Notes under the pieces: model-generated | Database searches by the model: none | The model's input: the letters and a program-made list of their open reading frames with translations, nothing else | Told to the model about the DNA's origin: nothing | In this document: piece after piece, positions 33,675 to 41,136 of the stretch | Position numbering within the stretch: the first letter of the stretch is position 1 | How the letters are laid out: every line of letters begins with the position of its first letter | Program-made: the position numbers and the translations under genes | NCBI GenBank assembly: GCA_963714155.1 | Contig: OY970236.1 | Span: forward strand, 124,001-188,000 | DNA length: 64,000 bases | Direction: 5' to 3' | Source of the DNA: VRUE01 sp963714155 | GTDB lineage: Bacteria > Actinomycetota > Thermoleophilia > Solirubrobacterales > 70-9

Positions 33675-34942
33675 TCGGGTCCAATCCTCGCAGGCGCACC
33701 ATAAGAATGCAGAATAGTGGGTAGCGTGAATCCGCCATCGCGCTCCTGCCGGTTCTCGATCAAGGCGATCATCGTCCGTCCCACAGCTACCGCGGTGCCG
33801 TTGAGGGTATGCACCACTTGGGGAGATTCGCCGTCCTTGTGCCGATACCTACAGGCCAGGCGCCGCGCCTGGTAATCGGTTGTGTTTGAGCACGAGGTCA
33901 GCTCGCGGTAGCGGCCCTGGCTCGGGATCCAGGCCTCGCAGTCGTACTTCTTGGCCGCTGGGGCGCCGAGATCGCCGGCGGCGACGTTGACGACGCGGTA
34001 GGGAATCTCCAGCGCGGAGAGGATGCGCTCCTCGATCGCCAGCAGGCGCTCGTGCTCGGCCGCTGACTCGGAGGGCTCGACGAACGAGAACATCTCGACC
34101 TTGTCGAACTGGTGGACGCGGAAGATGCCGCGGGTGTCGCGGCCGCCGGCGCCGGCCTCGCGGCGGAAGCAGGGCGAGAAGCCCGCGTAGCGAATCGGCA
34201 GCTGCTCGGCGGCGAGGATCTCGTCGGCGTGCAGGGCGGCAAGCGGCACCTCCGAGGTGCCGACGAGGAAGAGCTCGTCCTTGGGCACCTCGTAGATCTG
34301 GTCGCGATCGCCGGGCAGGAAGCCGGTGCCGACCAGCGCCTCCTCGCGAACCAGCACCGGGGGCACGACCGGCTCGTGGCCCTCGCCGCGGACGAGGTCG
34401 AGGGCGAAGCGGACCAGGGCCAGCTCGAGCAGGACGAGATCACCCTTGACGTAGGCGAAGCGGGAGCCGGAGACGCGAGCGCCGGCCTCCATGTCGATCA
34501 GGTCGAGCTCGGTGCCGATGTCGAGGTGATCGCGGGGCTCGAAGTCGAAGCTCGGCAGCTCGCCCTCCTCGCGCAGGACGACCGCGTCCTCCTCGGTCAT
34601 CCCTTCCGGGGCATCGGGATCGGGCAGGTTGGGCAGGGCCGCCGCGACCCGCTGCAGGTCGGCGTCGACCTGCTCGAGCTCGGCCTTGCCCGACTCGATC
34701 GTCTGCTTCAGCTCGGCGACCGCGGCCATCTGCTCGGCGCCGTCCTCCCCACGCTGCTTGGCCTCGCCGATCTGCTTGGAGATCGTCTTGCGCTCGGCCT
34801 GGGCCCCCTCGATCTGGGGCAGCAGCTCGCGGCGGCGAGCGTCGAGCGCGATCAGCTCATCGACCTGCTCGGCAGCGCCGCGGCGCGCGAGCGCCGCCTT
34901 GACCCGCTCAGGGTCGGAGCGGATCAGCTTCAGGTCGAGCAT
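33671..34942 (-). CDS. serS: Seryl-tRNA synthetase
   Basis: 423 residues. N-terminal tRNA-binding coiled coil (about 30-105, LDARRRELLPQIEGAQAERKTISKQIGEAKQ), then a class II catalytic core with motif 2 in FSPCFRREAGAGGRDTRGIFRVHQFDKVEMF and motif 3 in LNGTAVAVGRTMIALIENRQ. It charges tRNA-Ser. Length is normal. TAACCT lies 9 bases before the ATG. Confidence 0.97.
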   Translation of the reverse strand: MLDLKLIRSDPERVKAALARRGAAEQVDELIALDARRRELLPQIEGAQAERKTISKQIGEAKQRGEDGAEQMAAVAELKQTIESGKAELEQVDADLQRVAAALPNLPDPDAPEGMTEEDAVVLREEGELPSFDFEPRDHLDIGTELDLIDMEAGARVSGSRFAYVKGDLVLLELALVRFALDLVRGEGHEPVVPPVLVREEALVGTGFLPGDRDQIYEVPKDELFLVGTSEVPLAALHADEILAAEQLPIRYAGFSPCFRREAGAGGRDTRGIFRVHQFDKVEMFSFVEPSESAAEHERLLAIEERILSALEIPYRVVNVAAGDLGAPAAKKYDCEAWIPSQGRYRELTSCSNTTDYQARRLACRYRHKDGESPQVVHTLNGTAVAVGRTMIALIENRQERDGGFTLPTILHSYGAPARIGPE

Positions 34943-34954
34943 GGCCCGGAAAGG

Positions 34955-35368
34955 TTAGGGCGAGGACTCTGTGGAAGAAGTCTCGCCGGGGCGCGGCGAT
35001 TCTTCGGCTTCGTTGCCGGCGTACTTGGCGACGAAGCGAGCGACCGCTTCGGCTTCGGAGCCGACGACGATGTTCTGCGGCATGATCGCGCCGGAGAAGC
35101 CGCCGTTCTGGATCGCGAAGAGAGCGTCGTCATAGCTCTCGGTTCGCTGGTCGAGGTTGGGACCCTGCGTGCGCTCGCCGCGATTGCCGCTGCCCTGGGT
35201 GCCGGCGGCGCTGAGCGTGTGGCAGCCGGAGCAGTGCGTGGCGAAGAGGACGGCCCCGTCGTGATTGGGGTCGTCCTTGGAGACCGAGACGCCTTCTTCG
35301 CCGAAGCCACAGGCGGCGAGCCCGAAGGCGGCGAGGAGAGCGATGGTTGTAATCAGTGCCGGACGCAC
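34955..35368 (-). CDS. Class I cytochrome c lipoprotein
   Basis: 137 residues from GTG 35368, which has TATGAT 9 bases upstream. The N-terminus is a short basic start plus a hydrophobic stretch ending LAACG, a lipobox, so the mature protein should be lipid-anchored outside the membrane. One heme site, CSGCH, and a Met ligand in GAIMPQN. The tail is Ser/Glu/Pro-rich. It is probably an electron carrier to a terminal oxidase. It sits alone just upstream of serS on the same strand. Confidence 0.87.
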   Translation of the reverse strand: MRPALITTIALLAAFGLAACGFGEEGVSVSKDDPNHDGAVLFATHCSGCHTLSAAGTQGSGNRGERTQGPNLDQRTESYDDALFAIQNGGFSGAIMPQNIVVGSEAEAVARFVAKYAGNEAEESPRPGETSSTESSP

Positions 35369-35377
35369 GCGGCGCGC

Positions 35378-35383
35378 ATCATA
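35378..35383 (-). promoter_or_regulatory. Likely -10 box of the cytochrome c gene
   Basis: Minus-strand TATGAT lies 9 bases before GTG 35368 and decided the start chosen. Confidence 0.4.
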
Positions 35384-35412
35384 TTGTCTTGACCCGATCC
35401 CGCTCTTCGCCG

Positions 35413-35889
35413 ATGCCAACGCCTGATCCAGCCCGCTTCCGCGCCGCCATGGCGATGCTGCCGACCGGCGTCACCGTAGTCAGCGCCGCCGGGCCCGACG
35501 GAGCGGCCGGAGCGACCGCCAACGCGGTCTGCTCGCTCTCGATCGAGCCGATGCTGATGCTCGCCTGCCTCGACCGCGGCTCGCGCACCCTGCTCGCCGT
35601 CCAGGCCGCCAATCACTTCGGGATCAGCGTCCTGCACGCCGGCCAGGAGGAGATCGCCCGCTCCTTCGCCACCAAGGCGCCGGTGGCCGAGAAGTGGGAT
35701 GGCGTCGCCTGGAGCGAGCGCGACGGGATCCCGGCGATCGACGACTCGCTCGCCTGGATCGCCTGCGAGCTGCGCGACGTGGTCGCCGCCGGCGACCACG
35801 TGATCGTCACCGGCGAGGTCCGCGGCCTGGAGACCGGCGAGGGCGAGCCACTGGTCTTCCACGGCGGCGAGTACCGGCCGCTGGGCTGA
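35413..35889 (+). CDS. Flavin reductase-like domain protein
   Basis: 158 residues. FRAAMAMLPTGVTVVSA is the N-terminal signature of the flavin reductase (HpaC/DIM6) family, and TANAVCSLSIEPMLMLACLDRGSRT is the FMN-contact region. FGISVLHAGQEEIARSFA also fits. Such proteins reduce free FMN or FAD for monooxygenases, or act as flavin-binding oxidoreductases. It diverges from cytochrome c; no partner monooxygenase is adjacent. Confidence 0.9.
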   Translation: MPTPDPARFRAAMAMLPTGVTVVSAAGPDGAAGATANAVCSLSIEPMLMLACLDRGSRTLLAVQAANHFGISVLHAGQEEIARSFATKAPVAEKWDGVAWSERDGIPAIDDSLAWIACELRDVVAAGDHVIVTGEVRGLETGEGEPLVFHGGEYRPLG

Positions 35890-35895
35890 GCACGC

Positions 35896-36111
35896 CTAGA
35901 CCCTGCGGAACGGATATCGCTTGATCACGGCGTTGACGAACGTGCCTTTCGAATCGGCGTTCGCCAGTTGCTCGAACACGTCGACGGGTACGCCTTCGTA
36001 GGCGTAGAGATCGCCTTCGAGGTACTCGACGTAGGCCTCTTCCGCCTCGGCGTCGTAGCCGATCCTCGCCACCGCGCTGGACTCGACCGGGTGCATCTGC
36101 GGAATCGCCAT
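35896..36111 (-). CDS. KTSC-domain small protein
   Basis: 71 residues from ATG 36111, with GGAGG a few bases upstream. HPVESSAVARIGYDAEAEEAYVEYLEGDLYAYEGVPVDVFEQLANADSKGTFVNAVIK fits the KTSC domain, where the Lys-x-Ser-Cys motif is replaced here by SKGTFVN. KTSC proteins are small, widespread and of unknown function, sometimes associated with lysyl-tRNA synthetase. The gene is tail-to-tail with the flavin reductase gene. Confidence 0.8.
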   Translation of the reverse strand: MAIPQMHPVESSAVARIGYDAEAEEAYVEYLEGDLYAYEGVPVDVFEQLANADSKGTFVNAVIKRYPFRRV

Positions 36112-36147
36112 CGCCCTCCACTGACCTCGATTGCCCACAGGCAAGAG

Positions 36148-36153
36148 TAGGCT
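36148..36153 (+). promoter_or_regulatory. Likely -10 box of the DUF4383-like gene
   Basis: TAGGCT ends 8 bases before ATG 36162; no Shine-Dalgarno sequence. Confidence 0.35.
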
Positions 36154-36161
36154 CTGGCGCG

Positions 36162-36584
36162 ATGGAGGCGGCAACCGCGCCACGCTCGCAGTGGACGTTC
36201 GCCCAGTGGGGCATCGTCGTGCTCGCCATCCTGCAGCTGGCCTGGGCGACGGCGGGGCTGATCGCCGAACCGAGCTTCCACTTCGGCGAGGGAGCCCCAA
36301 CCGAGCGGGTGCTCGGCGTCGACTTCAACGGCGTCCACGCGCTCTCCGGCTTCCTGCTCTTCGGCCCGGCCTTCTTCTTCGCCCTCAAGCCCCGCTGGGC
36401 AGTGCTCTACGCGATCTACGTCGCCGTCGCCCTGATCGTCACCGGCCTCTGGGCAATCTGGTCAACCAGCCCGGCCGGCATCTTCACCTTCCCCAACAAC
36501 GACGCCGACGCCATCCTCCACCTTGCTACCGGCGCCCTCTTCGCGGCCGTCGCCGCGATCCAACTCGGGCTGGATCGGCACTAG
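36162..36584 (+). CDS. DUF4383-like membrane protein
   Basis: 140 residues with four hydrophobic helices. VLGVDFNGVHALSGFLLFG and DAILHLATGALFA match the pattern of DUF4383 proteins of actinobacteria (a conserved N-x-x-H in helix 2 and H-L-A in helix 4). The function is unknown. A long palindrome begins 14 bases after the stop. Confidence 0.75.
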   Translation: MEAATAPRSQWTFAQWGIVVLAILQLAWATAGLIAEPSFHFGEGAPTERVLGVDFNGVHALSGFLLFGPAFFFALKPRWAVLYAIYVAVALIVTGLWAIWSTSPAGIFTFPNNDADAILHLATGALFAAVAAIQLGLDRH

Positions 36585-36597
36585 CCACCTCAGGGAA

Positions 36598-36667
36598 GGA
36601 GCCGGTCGCCCCTCCCAAACACTCAAGCGCGGCTCTGCCGCGCGTTTTGGGAGGGGCGACCGGCTCC
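36598..36667. repeat. ACTCA-core palindrome at a convergent gene end
   Basis: Arms of 22 bases at 36598-36619 and 36646-36667 are exact reverse complements. The inner part reads AAC-ACTCA-A-GCGCGG-CTCTG-CCGCGC-GTTTT. The core closely matches the copy in nuoJ (ACTCAAGCG). It lies between convergent genes, and the last codons of the minus-strand membrane protein are inside it. Confidence 0.92.
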
Positions 36668-36850
36668 CCGCCCACGTTCTCGACGTCGGAAGACCAGCCA
36701 GGCGAATGTCAGAGTGATCGCCCAACCCAACAAGTTGAAAGGCGGGTCGAGAAGGCGGCCAATAGTGAAGGTGGGGATAAGGATCAGTAGCGCGAGCAGC
36801 GAAAAGGCGTGAAGGAATTCAATTACGCGATATTTTGTCTGCATCAACAT
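36623..36850 (-). CDS. Small two-helix membrane protein
   Basis: 75 residues. Two hydrophobic helices (FLHAFSLLALLILIPTFTI and LLGWAITLTFAWLVF) and a basic C-terminal tail (RRRERGRGAGRPSQNARQSRA) whose last part is encoded by the palindromic element. Its ATG shares a base with the upstream stop (TGATG), indicating coupling. I do not recognise a family. Local base composition is lower in GC than the flanks. Confidence 0.55.
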   Translation of the reverse strand: MLMQTKYRVIEFLHAFSLLALLILIPTFTIGRLLDPPFNLLGWAITLTFAWLVFRRRERGRGAGRPSQNARQSRA

Positions 36851-37086
36851 CAGTATAGCCCGGTGATCAGGCCGAATAGATAGACCATCGACCCGAGGCC
36901 AAATCCCGCCAGTCCACCGACGACCGCCAGCCGCTCTATTGACCGCGTCGACCGCCTGAGGCAGGATCCAGCAACGACCCATGCAAACGCTGCGGCGGCT
37001 GAACAGAGGGTCGCGAATTCTGGTGCACCGGGATTTGGGGGCGTAGCCGCGAACACCCCCCGACCATTGCCCAACGCGCGATACAC
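36850..37086 (-). CDS. Small hypothetical membrane protein
   Basis: 78 residues from a GTG without a visible Shine-Dalgarno sequence, so the start is uncertain. Two hydrophobic segments: FATLCSAAAAFAWVVAGS and LAVVGGLAGFGLGSMVYLFGLITGLY. The stop overlaps the next gene by one base, which is the best evidence that both are real. No family recognised. Confidence 0.5.
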   Translation of the reverse strand: MYRALGNGRGVFAATPPNPGAPEFATLCSAAAAFAWVVAGSCLRRSTRSIERLAVVGGLAGFGLGSMVYLFGLITGLY

Positions 37087-37112
37087 GTGGCGCGCACGGA
37101 GTCACGAAAGCG

Positions 37113-37547
37113 TCAAAAAGCTCCGCTGGTACCCGCTGCTCGCAAAGCCAAGAAGAGGATTACGCCGCAGCTGACGGCCATGATGCCCATCTCGCGGCGG
37201 ACGATCGCCAGGGCCAGGTCCTGCTGGGCGTCGGCGGGGAGGGCTTCGAAGTCGACGTCGCCCAGCTCGCGCTCCGCCGCACCGGCGCGGGCGCCCTCGG
37301 CGATCAGCGAGACGACCAGGGGCAGGATGCCGTAGAGGTAGTGCAGTTCGTCGTCGGGTTTGTGGCCGGTGAAGACGAGCAGGCCGCCCAGCATCACCTG
37401 CACGAAGACCGCGACTTGGGCTCCCCGCAGCAACAGCCAGAAGGGAACCGAGGAGCGCTCGCGCAGCCATGCCGTGCCGCCGACGGCGAAGGCGGCGAGG
37501 TTGAGGACGATGACTGCGCAGCCAACTACGAGGTGAACTACCGCCAC
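37113..37547 (-). CDS. Four-helix conserved-type membrane protein
   Basis: 144 residues from GTG 37547, which follows GGGAGGAAAT at a good distance (a TTG at 37565 would overlap the Shine-Dalgarno sequence). Four hydrophobic helices: VVHLVVGCAVIVLNLAAFAVGG, VAVFVQVMLGGLLVF, HYLYGILPLVVSLIAE and IMAVSCGVILFLALRA. The motif FTGHKPDDELHYLYG, with conserved-looking His and Asp between helices 2 and 3, suggests a heme or quinone-related membrane protein, but I cannot assign it. It diverges from the nuo operon. Confidence 0.7.
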   Translation of the reverse strand: MAVVHLVVGCAVIVLNLAAFAVGGTAWLRERSSVPFWLLLRGAQVAVFVQVMLGGLLVFTGHKPDDELHYLYGILPLVVSLIAEGARAGAAERELGDVDFEALPADAQQDLALAIVRREMGIMAVSCGVILFLALRAAGTSGAF

Positions 37548-37704
37548 GGGTCTATTTCCTCCCAAGAGGGTCGGGATTCGGCTTGCTGATGCGGAAAAGC
37601 ACTATGTAGCAATGTGTTACAAGGTCGGTATATAACTCGTCGTGCAGGCGTGAGACGCGACGAATGCGTTGCGCGAGTCGCCCGCCGGAAAATCCGATCT
37701 ACCA

Positions 37705-38082
37705 GTGCTGAAGAGCTACCTGCCGATTCTCGTCTTTGCCTTCCTCGGCGTCACCGTTGGGGGGGCTTTCGCGATGCTCAATCACCTGATCGGGCCGAAG
37801 CGGCCGAAGCGGCCGACGGCGGCGAGCCTACGCCAGTCGGAGCCGTATGAGTCCGGCATCCCGGTCGAGGCCTCGCACGGCCTGCGCTTCGGGGTCAGCT
37901 TCTACCTGATCGCGATGCTTTTCATCCTCTTCGATATCGAGGTCGTCTTCCTCTATCCGATCGGGGTCATCCTCAAGGACGCCGACAGCATCTTCGTCCT
38001 GGGCGAGCTGGTCACCTTCATCGCCCTGCTGCTGGTCGCCTTTGTCTACGTCTGGCGCAAGGGGGCACTGGATTGGAAGTAG
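37705..38082 (+). CDS. nuoA: NADH-quinone oxidoreductase subunit A
   Basis: 125 residues with three helices. YESGIPVEASHGLRFGVSFYLIAMLFILFDIEVVFLYP is the NuoA/ND3 signature, including the conserved loop and DIEVVF. Start taken at GTG 37705 (LKSYLPILVF); a TTG at 37669 is in frame but adds residues with no family similarity. It is the first gene of the operon for proton-pumping complex I. The promoter should lie in the 120 bases upstream, but no box is clear enough to call. Confidence 0.93.
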   Translation: MLKSYLPILVFAFLGVTVGGAFAMLNHLIGPKRPKRPTAASLRQSEPYESGIPVEASHGLRFGVSFYLIAMLFILFDIEVVFLYPIGVILKDADSIFVLGELVTFIALLLVAFVYVWRKGALDWK

Positions 38083-38093
38083 AACGACAGACG

Positions 38094-38741
38094 ATGCGCG
38101 AGCGCCAGCTGCGCGCCCGCGACATGCTGCGCGGCGACCTCGAGGGCGACGAGCTGGAGCGCTACGTCGAGGAGAAGGTCGTGATGACCAACTTCGAGAA
38201 AATGCTCGGCTGGGCGCGCTCGAACTCGATCTTCCCGCTCACTTTCGGCCTCGCCTGCTGCGCGATCGAGGCGCCGATCTCGATCGTCACCGCCCGCTAC
38301 GACCTCGCCCGCTTCGGGGCCGAGGCGCTGCGCGCGTCGCCGCGCCAGGCCGACATGATCATCCTCTCGGGCCGCGTCTCGATCAAGATGGCGCCGGTCG
38401 TCCGGCGCCTCTACGACCAGATGCTGGAGCCGAAGTGGGCGGTCTCGATGGGCGCCTGCTCCTCCAGCGGCGGCATGTTCTCCAACTACGCCGTGGTCCA
38501 GGGCGCCGACAAGTTCATGCCGATCGACCTCCACATCCCCGGCTGCCCGCCGCGGCCGGAGGCGGTCCTCTACGGCTTCACCAAGCTGCAGCGCAAGATC
38601 CAGGGCAACCCGGATCAGGGCTGGCGGGCGCGCTACGCGGCCGAGGGAACCGAGGAGTGGGCGCGCGGCGGTCCCCGCAGCGCGCCGAGCGCCGAGGCGG
38701 CGGAGGCTTACCTCGCCGCCAGGGAGCTGATCCGTGCCTGA
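38094..38741 (+). CDS. nuoB: NADH-quinone oxidoreductase subunit B
   Basis: 215 residues from ATG 38094 (TTG 38073, overlapping nuoA by 10 bases, is an alternative). FGLACCAIE gives the tandem Cys, GACSSSGGMF and IPGCPPRPEA the other two ligands of cluster N2, the last Fe-S centre before quinone. The N-terminus has an extra charged stretch (RERQLRARDMLRGDLEGDELERYVEEK). It overlaps nuoC by 8 bases. Confidence 0.96.
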   Translation: MRERQLRARDMLRGDLEGDELERYVEEKVVMTNFEKMLGWARSNSIFPLTFGLACCAIEAPISIVTARYDLARFGAEALRASPRQADMIILSGRVSIKMAPVVRRLYDQMLEPKWAVSMGACSSSGGMFSNYAVVQGADKFMPIDLHIPGCPPRPEAVLYGFTKLQRKIQGNPDQGWRARYAAEGTEEWARGGPRSAPSAEAAEAYLAARELIRA

Positions 38742-39276
38742 CGCCCCCGGACTCGAGCTGATCCGCGGCGAGATCGAGGCCGACCACCCCGGCGCCGTCC
38801 TCGACACCGGCTTCGAGCACGGCCGCGCCAGCCTGGCGATCGCCCCCGAGCACGCGCTCGCGGTGCTCACCTGGCTGCGCAACTCACCCGGCCACGAATA
38901 CGGCTTTCTCTCCAGCCTGCACGCCGCCGACTACCTGCCGGCCGAGCCGCGCTTCGCCGTGCATTACGAGTTGCTGAACCGGGACCGGGTGGAGCGCATT
39001 CGGGTCAAGGCCCTGCTTGCGGATCCAGCTGCGGACGCACAGGGCAACGGCAGTGAGCAACCGCTGCCGGAAATCGACTCGTGCGTCTCCCTCTTCCCCA
39101 CCGCCGAGTTCCAGGAGCGCGAAGTCTTCGACTTCTTCGGCATCGTCTTCAAGGGCCACCCCGACCTGCGGCGGATCCTGCTGCCCGACGACTACGTGGG
39201 CTGGCCCCAGCGCCGGGACTTCCCCGTGGGCGGCGAGCCGGTCACCTTCACCTACAACGAAAAGAACTATGGCTGA
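38734..39276 (+). CDS. nuoC: NADH-quinone oxidoreductase subunit C
   Basis: 180 residues, separate from NuoD. LSSLHAADYLP and FQEREVFDFFGIVFKGHPDLRRILLPDDYVGWPQRRDFP are the 30-kDa subunit signature. Between about residues 92 and 110 there is an insert (DPAADAQGNGSEQPLP) encoded by a locally repetitive, partly self-complementary stretch (CGGCAG/CTGCCG). It overlaps nuoD by 8 bases. Confidence 0.95.
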   Translation: MPDAPGLELIRGEIEADHPGAVLDTGFEHGRASLAIAPEHALAVLTWLRNSPGHEYGFLSSLHAADYLPAEPRFAVHYELLNRDRVERIRVKALLADPAADAQGNGSEQPLPEIDSCVSLFPTAEFQEREVFDFFGIVFKGHPDLRRILLPDDYVGWPQRRDFPVGGEPVTFTYNEKNYG

Positions 39277-40510
39277 GGCGCAGAAATCGGCTTCCGCTGT
39301 TCCTTTGCGCGACATGGCAGGGGAAACGAACAGCGGAGCGCTTGACACCGAGGTGATGACGGTCAACATCGGGCCGCACCACCCCGCCACGCACGGTGTG
39401 CTGCGGCTGGTGGTCGACCTCGAAGGCGAGGTGGTCAAGGACCTCAAACCGATCATCGGCTACGTCCACACGGGAATCGAAAAGTCCTGCGAGGACAAGA
39501 GCTACTGGAAGGTCATTCCCTTCGTCGAGCGGATGGACTACGTCTCCTACTTCTTCCAGATGGAGGCCTTCTGCGGCGCGGTCGAGCGGCTGATCGAGCT
39601 GGAGATTCCGGAGCGGGCCAAGCACCTGCGGGTGATCTTCCTCGAGCTCAACCGCATCCACTCGCACCTGGTCTGGCTGGGGACGACGGCGCTCGACCTC
39701 GGCGCGATCTCGATGCTCTGGTACTGCTTCCGCGAGCGCGACCGCATCCTCGACCTCTTCGAGATGGCGGCCGGACAGCGGATGCACACGCGCTACTTCC
39801 AGGTCGGTGGCGTGATCGAGGACATCCCGCTCGGCTTCGAGCGCAAGCTGCGCGAGTTCATCGCCGATATGCCGGTGCGGGTGGAGCAGTACCAGGCCCT
39901 GCTCGACCGCAACGAGGTCTTCCTGCAGCGGACCAAGAACACCGGGATCGTCTCGCGCGAGCGGCTGCTGGAGCTGGGCGTGACCGGGCCGCTGCTGCGC
40001 GCCGCCGGCGAGCCCTGGGACCTGCGCAAGGCCTTCGACTACCTCGCCTACCCCAAGTTCGACTTCAAGATCCCGGTCGGCACGATCGGCGACAACTACG
40101 ACCGCTACAGGGTGCGGGTGGCGGAGATGGTCGAGTCGACGCGGATCATCGAGCAGGCGCTCGACGGCCTGCCCGAAGGACCGTTCATCGCCGACGACCG
40201 CAAGTACGTGCTGCCGCCGCGCTCGGAGCTCTCGACCTCGATGGAGTCGCTGATCCACCACTTCAAGCTCGTCACCGAGGGCTACCGGGTCGGCCCGGGC
40301 GAGATCTACTACGCAATCGAGAGCCCGCGCGGCGAGCTTGGCTGCTTCGTCCTCGCCGACGGCTCGGCGAAGCCGGCGCGGGTGCATTTCCGCGATCCGT
40401 CGTTCGTCAACCTGCAGGCCTTCAAGGACATGTCGGTCGACAGCTACATCGCCGACATGATCTGCAGCCTCGGCATGCTCGACCCGATCCTCGGCGGGGT
40501 CGACCGATGA
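39269..40510 (+). CDS. nuoD: NADH-quinone oxidoreductase subunit D
   Basis: 413 residues. TVNIGPHHPATHGVLRLVVDLEGE is the conserved N-terminal region with the quinone-site His residues, and SYIADMICSLGMLDPILGGVDR the canonical C-terminus. The first 28 residues (before TEVMTVN) are not conserved and include a stretch encoded by an inverted repeat at 39293-39337. It forms the quinone-binding cavity with NuoB. Overlaps nuoE by 4 bases. Confidence 0.96.
   Translation: MAEAQKSASAVPLRDMAGETNSGALDTEVMTVNIGPHHPATHGVLRLVVDLEGEVVKDLKPIIGYVHTGIEKSCEDKSYWKVIPFVERMDYVSYFFQMEAFCGAVERLIELEIPERAKHLRVIFLELNRIHSHLVWLGTTALDLGAISMLWYCFRERDRILDLFEMAAGQRMHTRYFQVGGVIEDIPLGFERKLREFIADMPVRVEQYQALLDRNEVFLQRTKNTGIVSRERLLELGVTGPLLRAAGEPWDLRKAFDYLAYPKFDFKIPVGTIGDNYDRYRVRVAEMVESTRIIEQALDGLPEGPFIADDRKYVLPPRSELSTSMESLIHHFKLVTEGYRVGPGEIYYAIESPRGELGCFVLADGSAKPARVHFRDPSFVNLQAFKDMSVDSYIADMICSLGMLDPILGGVDR
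39293..39337. repeat. Inverted repeat in the 5' end of nuoD
   Basis: TCCGCTGTTC (39293-39302) and GAACAGCGGA (39328-39337) are exact reverse complements, with a TTT/AAA extension inside. The 25-base interior does not carry the ACTCA core. It encodes NuoD residues about 9-23, outside the conserved domain. Confidence 0.7.
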
Positions 40511-41136
40511 GCCCCGTCGACGGACCCGGCATCGTCAATCCCGACCTGCCCGTGGATCGCGCTGTCAGCGAGGGCCGCGTGCCGGACCGCTCACCCGAGC
40601 GGATTCCCGAGCTGCACGAGGTCGACTGCCCGGCGGAGCTGCGCGAGCGGATCGAGGAGCTGATGTCGCGCTACCCGGACCGCAAATCGGCCTCGATCCC
40701 CTCACTCTGGGCGGTGCAGCGGCTCTACGGCTGGTGCACGCCGGAGGGGATCCGCCAGGCCGCCGCGGTAATGCGGGTGACGCCGGCCTACCTGGAGTCG
40801 GTGGCGAGCTTCTACGACCTGCTGCACACCGATCCGGTCGGCAGCCACAAGATCGCGGTCTGCACCAACATCAGCTGCTGGATGCGCGGCGGCGACGAGC
40901 TGCTCGACGCCTTCCGCGCGGCCGCCGGCGAGGACGACGAGCAGTTCTTCGTCACCGGCTTCGAGTGCCTCGGCGCCTGCGACATCGCGCCGATGGCCTC
41001 GATCGACGAGCGCTACTTCGGCCCGCTGGAGGCGGCCGAGGCGAAGACCGCGATCGAGCAGCTGCGCGCCGGCTCCGAGGTGCTGCCCGAGAAGGCGCTG
41101 GAGAAGCGGCCGCTGCCGGGAGGCCCCGATGCCTGA
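40507..41136 (+). CDS. nuoE: NADH-quinone oxidoreductase subunit E
   Basis: 209 residues. Thioredoxin-like 2Fe-2S domain with Cys ligands in CTNISCWMRGG and FECLGACDIAPM (cluster N1a). The N-terminal helical part has IPSLWAVQRLYGWCTPEGIRQAA. About 40 extra residues precede the domain. It starts by a 4-base overlap with nuoD and overlaps nuoF by 8 bases. Confidence 0.95.
   Translation: MSPVDGPGIVNPDLPVDRAVSEGRVPDRSPERIPELHEVDCPAELRERIEELMSRYPDRKSASIPSLWAVQRLYGWCTPEGIRQAAAVMRVTPAYLESVASFYDLLHTDPVGSHKIAVCTNISCWMRGGDELLDAFRAAAGEDDEQFFVTGFECLGACDIAPMASIDERYFGPLEAAEAKTAIEQLRAGSEVLPEKALEKRPLPGGPDA

Noticed and set aside
37566..37704. A specific promoter for the nuo operon
   Set aside because: TATGTA and TATAAC-like strings occur, but none has a good -35 partner or the leaderless spacing, so no single box can be supported.
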